Under the pieces are notes generated by a model. That model was not told where the DNA came from and made no database searches. It saw only the letters and a program-made list of their open reading frames with translations. Positions 54,428-64,000 of a stretch of 64,000 nt of DNA are shown here, in pieces (position 1 is the stretch's first letter; each line of letters begins with the position of its first letter). The position numbers were made by a program, and so were the translations under genes. This stretch comes from Aphanomyces cochlioides. Lineage: Eukaryota; Oomycota; Saprolegniomycetes; Saprolegniales; Verrucalvaceae. The DNA lies in NCBI GenBank assembly GCA_019828595.1, contig JAHQRK010000019.1, positions 806,001 through 870,000 on the forward strand, in the 5' to 3' direction.

Positions 54428-55172
54428 ATTCTTTTAAAATGGGTGGGTTATTGTAAAACATAGTCCTCAAGTTCGAATACAATATTCAAGGTTTTGAAAG
54501 GATCTCCTATTTTAAACTTTACCCTAAAGTGCGACTAATCGGAAGAAAGTTATTTAACATTGTGAACATTCAACGATGCGAACGCGTTTACAAACGTCTT
54601 TTGAATAAAGAACGCGGGGAATTAATCTACTTTTTGTCTTTGCGCCCTTGTTATTTCGAATTCTCAAATACACGACACTATTCCCAACGTTTCGGTTTAG
54701 AACAAAAATGCTGTCATATGACAATTGTCATTTAAACTACATGTAACAGTCCTTTTATATGAGAGTGAATATGCCTCGATGTTAAGACAGTAGATTAAGA
54801 ACCCGGATATTGCAGGTTCAAATCTAACAGAGGAAATTTTTAATATCATCAACAAAAGAAAGCCACTTTTGCCATGGGTAGATCGATGCAGACGACGTCC
54901 TGAATGTTTTGCGGCCTATCTATCGAGTTTAATCTAATGAAGTCGTAAGACTAGAGCGTTGATACATCCAATGGAGTGTTTTCACACTACGACGTTGTGA
55001 ACAATCACCTCAAAGTCCAGATAAATGTAGAAGACCGTTTCAACACAAATCTAAGCGCTGGAATTCAACTCACGCGCAGGAAATAGGTGATATGGCTACT
55101 TAAGAGGAAGAAGTCATGAGTAGAACCTGACTATTCTACTATAAGCAAGCCTTAGAAAGCGCGTTTGCAGTA
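54428..55172. other. gene-free stretch
   Basis: Only a short plus frame (54529-54735). A GGTTCAAATCT box at about 54815, with CCTC/GAGG ends around it (54774-54833), has a faint tRNA look but does not fold well (see rejected items). Confidence 0.35.
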
Positions 55173-55348
55173 GCCATAAAGCTTTTCATCCTAATGTACA
55201 TCGTGCTCATGCAGTACAAGGAGCGAACTGTCAGTGGTCATGGCGGGCACTTGATGAACCAGCCATGACCACAAACTAGAAGGCTTCTCGTACTGCATTC
55301 GTGCAAGAGGCATGTCCCTGTGCACGCGCGGATGAATAGCTTTATGGC
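55173..55348. repeat. imperfect 176-bp hairpin
   Basis: GCCATAAAGCTTTTCATCC (55173 on) pairs with GGATGAATAGCTTTATGGC (to 55348). Inner parts also pair, including GCAGTAC/GTACTGC and GTGGTCATGGC/GCCATGACCAC. The loop is about 17 nt. Could be a foldback MITE or a small-RNA hairpin. Confidence 0.7.
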
Positions 55349-55415
55349 GATTGCTTCTCAAATGACGGAGGTCGCGCTGGACTGCTATACAAGCCGCTTC
55401 CATTCGCTTCGTTTG

Positions 55416-55584
55416 TTGAATGCAGTCAACTGAAACTCCATGATCATCTCCGACTGCATTCTACCAGCACAACACTTCTTAAATGGAAGCTACTTAAGCC
55501 GCGGTTTCAGTGGCTTCCATGTAGGAGACATTGTGCTCGTAGGATGTCTACTGTGCTCATGGAGTTTCAGTTGACTACGTTCAA
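55416..55584. repeat. imperfect 169-bp hairpin
   Basis: TTGAATGCAGTCAACTGAAA (55416 on) pairs with the complement ending at 55584. Inner CAGCACAACAC/GACATTGTGCTC and AAATGGAAGC/GGCTTCCAT parts also pair. It neighbours the hairpin at 55173-55348 and shares its GTGCTCATG segment. Confidence 0.65.
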
Positions 55585-55820
55585 CACGCATGACATGTAT
55601 ACATGGAAGCGACTTGAACACAGAGTTTGCGAGAGGTGGTCAACTGAGTCTATACATCCCCAGTTGACTACCTGTGCGAACGGTTTTCACATGAAAACAG
55701 CTCAAATCACTGCGGTGTAGTATAGTTCACTGTCATGACATGACATTATTGTGGTTGACATTTAGGTTACCATTGTTATCTGTGCAAAACGATGGATCTT
55801 ATGAATTTTCAACATTCATG

Positions 55821-57734
55821 CTACTGCAGGGACAATGCACCGCCAACTCTGCTTCGACTTCGCCCGCCAAACCGCGTGCTGGACGGTCGTCGACTTGTGT
55901 TTGCTCGGTCGAAGGTACCCTGAGGCAAAGGATTCCCGTACATATCCTTTTCTTGTAAGTTCAGGGCGAACACAAGGTGGCAGCAGTGGGCGTGTTTGTA
56001 GAAGTAGTTGCATTCACAGCGGAGATTGCCTGGTGAAGTGCACACACGCCAGCCATACCATGGCTGCTGGTTGCCGCTGCATACAACTTCATGGTGGGCA
56101 TTGTTTGTTGTCGAGTTGTAGTAGTAAGCATTGGCGATTGCCGCATCTTGATCGCTCACAGTAGAGCTAGGAACGGCTTCGGCTTGGATTGCAGCATTCG
56201 CTTCCTCTCCGGAAGCTTCCATGAAGCGATACTCAAAAGCGTATGCTAACCTGAGGGCATTGGTAGGGACGATGCTTCTAACCAATATTTCTCCAGCGGG
56301 TAGTTCAAACAGCTCATCGGTCGAAACTTCCTCTAGCAAGCCAAACTTTCTGAGGCGGTGGCTGCGACGCATCAAGTTGTAACCAGGGCTTGCTCGTATT
56401 GCGAAAGAGGGAGACTTGAATGTTGAGTAGTCTTCTGCAACACCACCGACAATATTCAATGTGGCACACAGTCCATGGACTTGACGATTCGTGTAGACAT
56501 CTTTGAAGTGCTTGTTGAGAGTTTCGCACGGATTGTTCGTCGTTGAAAAACCACTTGGCGAGTGAAACACTTGCCACACGGAGAATTCGCTGTGGACCCA
56601 TTGTGCCGAGAAGTAAGGCACAAACCCTTTCTGCACCAAGACGGCATCTCTGGACCATGCATCTTGGGCCGAAGCCCAATGGTGTCGCATTTCTACCTCG
56701 CTGCGAGAGTAATGCATGTTGTACAAGTGGCGATAAACGAGCCCTTTCGTCATGATTGACACCCCTCCAAGTTTTTTCTTGACATTTGCCACGCAATGGT
56801 AAAAACACATTAGGATCTTTTCCACACCGAGCTCATCTGCAAAGGCTTGGATACTGATCAAAGGAGCTTGTGCTGCATCAGCCATGGTGTATTTGATCTT
56901 TAATGGCAACCCAACGACTGCCTCGTAGATCATTTGTAGCTCATTCATGGCCCAAGTATACTCATTGTGGCTTTTCTTGCTCAACAGGAAGAAAACAACA
57001 GGATGGAATTGACGGGCAACGTCGGATATGCCACAGATAAGAACAGGAAACGCCTTTGAGTTGATCTTGTATGTTGCATCCCAGTGGAAAATAAACGTAC
57101 TTGGGTCTCGATTCATTTGGTGAAGAAGCGCTTTTGTGGTGACTCCAACCATAACTGGGCCTGAGTCACCCCCATAGCCAACATCGGGGTATCCGTTTGC
57201 GACGTCGTATCCAAACGAGAAATATTTTGTTTCTTCCACGTCGCAAGTGAAGCATTTTTCCATGGGCAACGTCGCCATCTTGGTGGGGCAATTGTTTTCA
57301 AGCATCTTGTGGTGCCTGAAGTATCTATACCGATTTTGAAAATGTTTCAGAGTAGGAAGCTGGGCCACAGACACACTTGATTTCATCTTTGAGCGCGCTT
57401 GGCTAGGAGTGAAGCCGTCTTTAAACATGACGTCAGCTTCAGCTCGTAGGACTTTTGTCATGAGTTTTTGTGTCGGCAAGACGCAATCAGCGTACTCCCC
57501 CGTGACTGCAACAACGCAATGGCGATTTGAAAGGCATTCTTGAAGGCGAAATTTCTTGGTGCATGCTTGCTGGCATTTGCAACGTAGATATCGTGCCACC
57601 ATCGAGTGTTGACGAGGATATTCGCAGATAGTACATGTACATTGGGTCGTCGAGTAAATAACCGCAAGGGCCACTGGGTCGCATGCGAGGTTGTAGTTTG
57701 AAAATGCCCCAATCACTCGCCAGTCATGACGCAT
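55821..57734 (-). CDS. MULE transposase (MULE-2), uninterrupted
   Basis: 637 codons from the first in-frame ATG (57734, MRHDWRVIGAFSNYN). The frame is open back to a TGA at about 57787, and a neighbouring frame with an N-terminal-like stretch (MHDQPDVASLLPTSNANLPI) suggests the N-terminus may be truncated by a shift. The core has D219 (FIFHWDATYKINSKAFPVL) and D286 (KIKYTMADAAQAPLI), a CFYHCVANVKKKL helix and FSTTNNPCETLNKHFKD, with the likely third acidic residue. A SWIM finger, LRCECNYFYKHAHCCH, lies near the C-terminus and is complete. Terminal repeats are not recognised on either side. Probably a functional or recently functional gene. Confidence 0.9.
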   Translation of the reverse strand: MRHDWRVIGAFSNYNLACDPVALAVIYSTTQCTCTICEYPRQHSMVARYLRCKCQQACTKKFRLQECLSNRHCVVAVTGEYADCVLPTQKLMTKVLRAEADVMFKDGFTPSQARSKMKSSVSVAQLPTLKHFQNRYRYFRHHKMLENNCPTKMATLPMEKCFTCDVEETKYFSFGYDVANGYPDVGYGGDSGPVMVGVTTKALLHQMNRDPSTFIFHWDATYKINSKAFPVLICGISDVARQFHPVVFFLLSKKSHNEYTWAMNELQMIYEAVVGLPLKIKYTMADAAQAPLISIQAFADELGVEKILMCFYHCVANVKKKLGGVSIMTKGLVYRHLYNMHYSRSEVEMRHHWASAQDAWSRDAVLVQKGFVPYFSAQWVHSEFSVWQVFHSPSGFSTTNNPCETLNKHFKDVYTNRQVHGLCATLNIVGGVAEDYSTFKSPSFAIRASPGYNLMRRSHRLRKFGLLEEVSTDELFELPAGEILVRSIVPTNALRLAYAFEYRFMEASGEEANAAIQAEAVPSSTVSDQDAAIANAYYYNSTTNNAHHEVVCSGNQQPWYGWRVCTSPGNLRCECNYFYKHAHCCHLVFALNLQEKDMYGNPLPQGTFDRANTSRRPSSTRFGGRSRSRVGGALSLQ

Positions 57735-57789
57735 AGCGCTACCACCACCGTTTCGACGGAGAGACACAAGCAGTTCTCCAGCGAGTCAG

Positions 57790-58043
57790 TGTTTCCTTCA
57801 TCAATGGGTAGATTTGCGTTGCTTGTTGGTAAAAGAGAAGCTACATCGGGCTGGTCATGCATCATAGTATTCTCGTCCAACTTGAGGTAAAAGGGCTCAT
57901 ACTAAAAACAAGTATAACAAATCTTTCTGTCCAAAATACTACTCTCCTCTTTTAAATGCTTCTCGCCAATTCTAAATGCTTTTCGCCTTGTCGAAATACT
58001 ACCATCCGATTATTTTTCTCACTCGGCAATCTGCCATTTCCAA
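57790..58043. other. AT-rich spacer with repeated AAATGCTT motifs
   Basis: AAATGCTTCTCGCC, AAATGCTTTTCGCC and GAAATACTACC (about 57953-58010) are repeated imperfectly. It is the possible end region of MULE-2 or of the adjoining pogo fragment. No gene. Confidence 0.3.
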
Positions 58044-58746
58044 ATGAGTAGAAAGGCACCTATCCATCGTCCTTACAGCTTCAAGAAAGAGGTCCTGGAT
58101 GCCTGGAAGGACGCACAGAAAGAAGAAGGCATGACTAAGGTCAAATTTAGCCGCATGCACCGCGTGACAATCTCGACGTTCGACAATTGGTTAGCCAAGG
58201 CAGACGGAATTGCCAAAGTCGAGAATGGTAGCTCGAAGCACGTGCGTGGTCGATCAAAGCGAGGAGCGTACTCCAAAGAAAGGCCAAGCGATGAAAAGAA
58301 AGGACAGCTGTATGACTGGCTAAAGGCAGCTCCAAAACCAGTCAATCAAGCTGACTTGCGCAAGGAAGCACGCGCATCTGGCCAGAATGGTGTGATATGG
58401 ACCATGATGATTGGAAACACCGGGCAACATTCGGAAGTTCTGTTCACGTTTTGCAGAGAGATATTTCCCCACAGCGACTGACCAACAAGCTCAACAACAC
58501 GTCGACCAACTCACTGCCCAACAAGATGAACAACAAGTACATCAACTCACTGACCAACAAATTGAACAACGCGTCAACCAGCTCAATGACCAACAAGCGG
58601 GCCAAGAAACTGACCATCAAGACGAACAACACGGCGATCAGCTCACTGACCAACAAGCTGACATACGAGCTCACCAACATGTCGACCAGCTCACTGACCA
58701 ACAAGCTGGACAACAAATTGCCGCCCTCACTTCCCTCGGATCCTAA
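58044..58746 (+). pseudogene. pogo-type DNA-binding fragment followed by Gln-rich minisatellite
   Basis: From the ATG at 58044, about 110 codons encode a CENP-B/psq-like helix-turn-helix (PYSFKKEVLDAWKDAQKEEG, VTISTFDNWLAK) and a basic linker with RGRSKRGAYSKERPSDEKKG and YDWLKAAPKPVNQADLR. After a frame change (about 58400) a second frame reads RKFCSRFAERYFP then a repeat array (58490-58735) of about 24-30 bp units (ACTGACCAACAAGCTG), read as DQLTDQQ. The catalytic domain is absent. The repeat length stays in phase, so several frames are open across it. Confidence 0.6.
58490..58735. repeat. minisatellite of ACTGACCAACAA units
   Basis: About nine imperfect units of roughly 24-30 bp. In one plus frame they give DQLTDQQ-type Gln-rich repeats, in another SLTNKLNN-type Asn/Lys repeats, and one minus frame is also open. 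Confidence 0.8.
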
Positions 58747-60728
58747 CGCAATGTGGAATATTCCAAGCAGGACAAGTATATTGTCCAATTGAAAACAATT
58801 TCAAATATTGTTGATTTGATACGAATTTCCAGACCCCGTTCAAAAACCGTAATTCATATCTTTGTATTGGGTAAAATTAGGTCATCATATCTTTTTCGAG
58901 ATACAAATTCCATTTTCCCAAAAATTATATTTAGGCATTCGATTTTAATTATATTGATTTTTGTACGTCGTAATTTTATTTTTCGATTTTCACAAAATAC
59001 ATGGCAAATCGTATTTCGGTCAAGATACGATGAACAGACCCAATCAAAGCATGAAGAAATAGTGAATATGAGTGAGCTGACAAGATTGACTCCAAAGAGG
59101 GCATAAAGCTCATTGCAGAGTCAATCTACTACTTAGAGAGTAACTACAACGAGAACCATTTATATCTAAATTCTTGGGAGGAAGCACGTGTCGAAAAGTG
59201 CTCCAATTTTTTATATAATCACTCAACGTTCATGAATTATTGACCCAGGCGTGAAACTTGTAGAGCAACGATGATTTATTAAGTGATTCTAGGAGCCACA
59301 GTAGTCCCGAAATTCACAACACTACGATGATAAAAAGCATGTGAGGGAAATGCGAATATGATCCATCGAGAAAGACGAAACAATGTATCTAGATATATAA
59401 GTCTTAGGATAAGATAATTAACTTTTTAACATGGAATTGAGCTCGTGGTATGAAAATATGCTTCAAGACTATACATATGGGGAACGAAAATTGACGAAGT
59501 GGTGATTTTGTCACATGGCATGGAACGTGTGAACCACGTGACAGCATAGTAATTTGACAAAGAGTCACTGTGTTTGAGTCGCTGAAAACACAAAATGATA
59601 TCCTTTCATTAAATATAAACGTCTTGGTGGATGTAGCCTCTATTGTGTTGACCTTAGTTCTATTGGCTCACGATATTCACTTCAAATGGTCTTCGTTCGA
59701 CGAAAGCACCAGCGCGGTCACAATTATCCAATTGACACAAGGTAAAGTAGATAGAACTAAATCATTGGTTAAAAAGATGGAATATCTCCACCGAGATACG
59801 ATTTCCGATGACAAGTCAATCGAATCGGATCGATTCACCAATCGACGCCATTGGCTAATAAATAGATTGGGCGATTGTGACTGGCTGAATAAAATTTGAG
59901 AGAAGTACTGTAATCATAAGAGAAAGTACTGTTCAAATTTTCATTCATCCAATCTATTGGCGCGATTGGAGATTGATACAAAAATTCACAGTCCACGAGA
60001 GCATCCACGACGCTTTTTCAAATTATTTTTCAGTTACTGAGAAGCTGACTATGAAATTATATATCCTGGAAGAACTTTTTCTAAGGGCTGGTCTGCATGC
60101 CCATCAATTTTTTCCCATAAAACTGAAATGACATTTTGCAAAAAATTCCCAAAGTTCCAAATTCACAATTTAAAATGGAATAGTTGGAGAATTTGTTATT
60201 TGTCTGGATACCACAACTAGTGGCCAGAAATACCGGTACAGACGATTGTTGTCATACTGCTGAGTCAGTCACTCCCTACCGGAAACTTTGAAATGAGCCA
60301 GAAATGAGCAAAGCTCGATCACTGTCGCTTCTCAGAGTGTTAGAACATGCAATAGTGATAATATATAGTGTGTGCGTGTATTTTTGTAGAGATGACAAGC
60401 TGAATCTCAAGCTTGACTCGATCAGTGCGTTCATGACGAAAATATGTCATAAATAAAATAGACCAATTTGGTCCATTTCTTTTATGGCATAATTTGGCCA
60501 AAACTCCAGAAAATTGTGATAAAAAATTCTTTGAGAAGGTGGCATCCAGACAGTCAAAATTGAAAATTATGGCGCATTCGAATTATGGCATTTTTTGGCA
60601 TTTTATGCCATTTTTGGTGGCATCCAGACCCGCCCCAGGGAATCCAAATATCACATTTATTCTCATTTATCTGGAATACTTTGTGAGAATTTCAATTTGA
60701 GAATTTAAAATTGTGATAGAGTTCTCCC
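58747..60728. other. long AT-rich stretch without a gene
   Basis: No frame here has protein character; 58753-59106 and 59570-59899 (plus) are merely open. A candidate MITE spans about 60088-60640 (GGCTGGTCTGCATGCCCATC against GGTGGCATCCAGACCCGCC, inverted, imperfect). The stretch 59800-59990 has GATTGGCGCG- and ATTGGCTAATA-type motifs like those in family B. Confidence 0.4.
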
Positions 60729-62356
60729 CCGATATAACGAACCCACTATAAATTAATAACCTTCAATAACTTATAGAACATAACAGTAGCCGACATATCA
60801 AAATAGAAAGGAAACTTCAAATTTTGAATGATTCATTTCGCGGCATTCACAGCACACAATGCCACCGCAATCATCGAGACTCAGGATCACCATTGAGCAA
60901 AAGCGTGCTCTCATTAAGCACCAAGAATCGAATCCATCAGCAAATGGACGTGAACAACGCGCTTGGGCTCGCTTATTGTTTGGCCTTTCGAAGGAACCAT
61001 CGAAATCAACGATGTCAGGATGGCTAAACAGCCATAATGATCATCATGATGTCAACCCCTCGCACAAAGCAGCACGTCTTCCCCACCATCCGGAGCTTGA
61101 GAAACAACTTATGTCGTGGATAAGGAAGTGCGAAGAGTGGAATGTTCCCATCGTCAGCGGTCCCACCATCCGAGCCAAAGCAGTCAGTATCCGTGATCGT
61201 TTGCTCAAAGAAAATGAGAGCGGTGTGTCATGCCTACAATCGGCGACATTTTCGAATGGATGGCTACACCGTTTTCAAATGCGACACAACTTAAAGTCAC
61301 GACGAGTCTTTGGTGAAGCTGCCTCCGTCAGTAAGGAGGCCGTTGAGGTCGGGCGCAACGAGCTCCTTCAGGCAACGAGAGACTATGAACTATGGAACAT
61401 CTTCAACCTCGACGAAACAGCGTATTTTTACTGCACGAGTCAATCCAGAGTCATCTGCACGACGAGTATGCCTGGGCGTAAGAAGGTCAAGAAACGTATC
61501 ACGGTGGCAATAACGAGCAACGCGGATGGCTCCTGCAAGTGGCCATTGCTCTTTATAGGGTGGTCCAAGCATCCTCGTTGCTTTGGTTCGCAAACTGCTG
61601 AGCAGCTTGACATCGAGTATCGGGCGACAAAGAAGGCTTGGATGACTGGGAGCTTCTTTTGCGAAGTGGATTGAGCTGTTCAACGAGAGAATGCATCGAG
61701 AGGGACGTCGTGTTTGTTGCTGCTCGATAATGCCTCACCTCATCGTTATCAGGGAGATCTGTCAAACGTGACTATCAAGATGCTCCCACCCAATAATACT
61801 GCGTTCCTCCAACCACAGGATGCCGGCGTGATCCAAGCCTTCAAGAGTAAAATCACCGCACTAAGAGCCCAACATCTCGTCGACAAATTTGACGCATTGC
61901 TTGAGACTGCCGACGAATCCAACAAAGAAAACTTTGCCTCGCTTGTGAACAAGCTGCATGAAGTCAGCTTATTGCAAGCGTTAGGATGGGCTAAGGAGGC
62001 ATGGCACTGTGTCTCCAGAGACACAATCATCAACTGCTGGCGCCATACAGGTATAATTGATGAAGAGATATATGAATTGATAGATAGTATGCGTAACATG
62101 TAATCAAACGAGTGCGTGTTGGTTGTCGGTGGTGCTGGCTTTGTCTTTCGGAGGTTGCCAGGGTATCAACCCCCTCCTGAATTCCTGAATTCGAATATGG
62201 CACTCATTTATTTATCCGAGCACTTTTTCTTAAAATCATATGTTATTTTGGCCAATCAGAACCAAGACATTACCCATTAAAAACCTTTTAAAATTAATTT
62301 CTCTGTTGTACATATACCTGTATAAACGAATATTTTATGTGGGTTCGTTATATCGG
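60729..62356 (+). mobile_element. Tigger/pogo-like transposon P4 (ends eroded)
   Basis: Perfect 18-bp inverted boxes CCGATATAACGAACCCAC (60729-60746) and GTGGGTTCGTTATATCGG (62339-62356) enclose one transposase gene. A GATATAACGAACC core is typical of Tigger-type ends, normally preceded by about 10 more bases and TA. Here the outermost bases differ on the two sides, so the true ends are slightly outside and eroded. Confidence 0.8.
60859..62103 (+). pseudogene. Tigger/pogo-type DDE transposase of P4
   Basis: ATG at 60859 (MPPQSSRLRITIEQKRALIK). The two CENP-B-type DNA-binding regions span about residues 8-60 and 75-150 (SNGWLHRFQMRHNLKSRRVF). Catalytic residues lie in FNLDETAYF, LLLDNASPH and LQPQDAGVI. 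The frame meets TGA at 61672-61674 and resumes in the same phase. Between about 61667 and 61713 the family-like reading is in a neighbouring frame (KWIELFNERMHREGRRV), so two offsetting one-base indels, not a point change, explain the stop. Otherwise complete to IDSMRNM. Confidence 0.88.
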
Positions 62357-62946
62357 TATTTTGACCTTTTAAAATCAATACCCTCAAGAAGAATAAACAT
62401 GTATAATATTAAGTATAGAAATTTGTATCTTGAATTCCTACAATTTCTAGTACTACTAACTATCAAAGAGAATACATTTTTATAATAAATTAAAAAGCGT
62501 CCTGGATGCTCTCCACCACTGTCAATCCAAATTGGGAAATTTCTAGCGAATCCACAATATGATTGGTTGTATTTTAACGAAAGAAAGCATTTTGGTTTGG
62601 AGATGAGGAGGCCGTTCAAGACAACAACCTGCGTTGGATTGCCTCCTCTCGTTGAGTATGGTATAGCCAAATCCTCGTGAATTCCTTGCACTTGTCAAGG
62701 CCAGGCTCAACACAAGTGCAATACATTCATTTTCAAACCTGATGGTTTCTGTTAATAGAGAGACACATTAAACTGATGAGTACATCTTGAATGACTTACA
62801 ATGGTGGGCAGCATCGAGGGGGCTAATCAGATTTGACATTAAATTTCAAAGTCAGAGTTGGACTGGACAGATATTCAAAAACCTGTCATATCACATCACG
62901 TATGTGCAATGCATTACTGAAGATGTATTAATTTCGAAAGGTCAAT
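62357..62946. other. gene-free stretch downstream of P4
   Basis: AT-rich. The minus frame 62335-62691 and plus frame 62787-63002 have no recognised character. The right part is probably the downstream noncoding part of the Tc1-like element. Confidence 0.35.
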
Positions 62947-64000
62947 TTAGAGAAAGTGAACCTCGATCTCATCAAAGCTGTTGTCACTTCCACTCGAGGT
63001 GAGCAGACAACCATCATCAAACTCATCACTGCACTCTGATATAGAGCCAATTGAGCCAATTGGATCATCGTCCAATTTGTCGTCAAGCTCCAAGAAAGCA
63101 TGTAGCTCGGACAAGCGAGTCTTGGATGTTCGAATACAACCACATATCGTCTCAGAGGTGAGCATCTTGAAAGCCTCTTTCAGTCGTAACAAAACGTCTT
63201 GAAATGTTGTAGAAGTGGTGTACTGTCTGCCCACTGTGCCTTTTACACTCGCCCACACAAGCTCGATTGGCTGCAGGTCCGAATGATGGGGTGGCGTGAA
63301 CACAACATCATGGCCACGCAAATTTGCCATACTGACAACGGTTGGTTGTATGTTCTCTGCAATGTATTTCGTCAGTTTGAGCCACAATTCACTTTTTACG
63401 TCTGATGCATTGCAGATCAAACCAAAGCTTTCACAAGCGTAGCGAAGCCGTTCCTTAGACCATTTGTATTTGGGGGTGTCAGGTGGCAATGATTTATGGT
63501 ACTTGGCGTTGTCCATAATGATAATAGCTTTAGATTTCCCAAGTTCATCAATTTCGTCCAAAAGTTTGCCAAACCAATCAACAAAGTAATCGTTGTCAAA
63601 CATGCCATGATAGTCCTTCGTTTCACGTTTGCACTTTTTACCACCTTGAAAGATATCTAGAGCCAGCAATTTCGAGTTTTTGGGACCATCATCCAATATC
63701 CCAGCAATAAAGCAATATCGCCGTCCTTTGTGTTTAGTCTTCTGGACAACAGCGTCATCATTTGGGTCAATAATTGTATCTTTGTGTCGAGAATAGTGAT
63801 GATGTATAAATGACTCATCCAGGTAGACCACAGGGCGAGGATCGTCCAAAATTGACATAGGTGTCTCTGGCAACCGCGTTTTGCTCGGAGAGATGATACG
63901 TCATACTTCCATTGATTTCACCACGAACATAACCCAAACGACCAATTTGACGACGAACATTTCGCAGAGCATTGTTGTACGAACGGCGGTGAGAAACATC
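62947..64000 (-). pseudogene. Tc1/IS630-like DDE_3 transposase, runs off the right edge
   Basis: Minus strand. The frame 63873-62947 encodes the catalytic part: first Asp in VVYLDESFIHHHYSRHKD, second Asp in IIIMDNAKYHKSLP, Glu in HHSDLQPIELVWASVKG (DDE). An acidic tail follows. Upstream of about 63857 the N-terminal part (ALRNVRRQIGRLGYVRGEIN, a paired helix-turn-helix remnant) is in another frame, the change lying at a TTTT run near 63854. The 5' end is outside the window. This YLDES...HHHYSRHKD arrangement is the type common in oomycete and insect Tc1-like families. Confidence 0.82.

Noticed and set aside
54774..54834. tRNA-like segment with GGTTCAAATCT
   Set aside because: The B-box is good, but the T-stem pairs poorly (GCAGG against CTAAC), there is no acceptable D-arm, and the acceptor stem pairs for only four bases.
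59570..59899. 109-codon plus frame in the AT-rich stretch
   Set aside because: No ATG context or family character, and it includes repeat motifs like those in family B.

Overview
This is eukaryotic nuclear DNA, most likely from an oomycete or a related flagellated stramenopile; that is an inference from protein flavour, not a database match. It holds short-intron genes (about 41-46 nt introns with GT..AG ends), a flagellum-type tubulin-ligase-like (TTLL9-like) gene, and very dense pogo, MULE, PiggyBac-like, Harbinger, Copia and chromodomain-Gypsy elements. No rRNA, convincing tRNA, CRISPR or operon-like structure is visible. Almost all coding potential belongs to transposable elements, most broken by frameshifts.

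Layout. 0-4 kb: the only host-like genes, a basic repeat protein (243-797, minus), a fragmentary unknown coding stretch (852-2333, plus) and a TTLL9-like gene (2406-3885, minus). A complete pogo-like transposon (3984-5646, TA duplication) sits just upstream of the latter. 6-13 kb: a foldback element, a decayed Copia element with small inverted-repeat elements in it, and a detached foldback arm. 13.3-15.4 kb: a second complete pogo-like element. 15.9-29 kb: a PiggyBac-like pseudogene, a near-full-length young Copia element (17512-23129, 180-bp LTRs, GTTGG duplication) inserted in a low-copy repeat family 'P', and further P copies. 31-35.7 kb: a Copia 3' fragment abutting a coiled-coil gag-like gene that is split by a third complete pogo-like element. 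36-42.8 kb: a minus-strand chromodomain Gypsy element whose protease-RT-RNase H-integrase block is inverted and whose integrase end is duplicated as 821-bp inverted arms. 43-45 kb: another P copy. 45.15-48.07 kb: a MULE with 26-bp terminal repeats and a 9-bp duplication, carrying a truncated pogo transposase, a MULE C-terminus and a C2H2-type ORF. 48.66-52.46 kb: an element-like unit with a SET-domain methyltransferase gene tail-to-tail with a MULE transposase. 52.8-54.4 kb: a Harbinger element. 55.8-57.7 kb: an uninterrupted MULE transposase. 58-64 kb: pogo/Tigger fragments and a Tc1/IS630-like transposase running off the right end.

The genes do not form a pathway. The window is a nested transposon landscape. 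The most unusual units are the SET-plus-MULE pair, the Gypsy inversion that rejoins in frame when undone, the composite MULE, and an extra ORF between the LTR and gag of the young Copia element.
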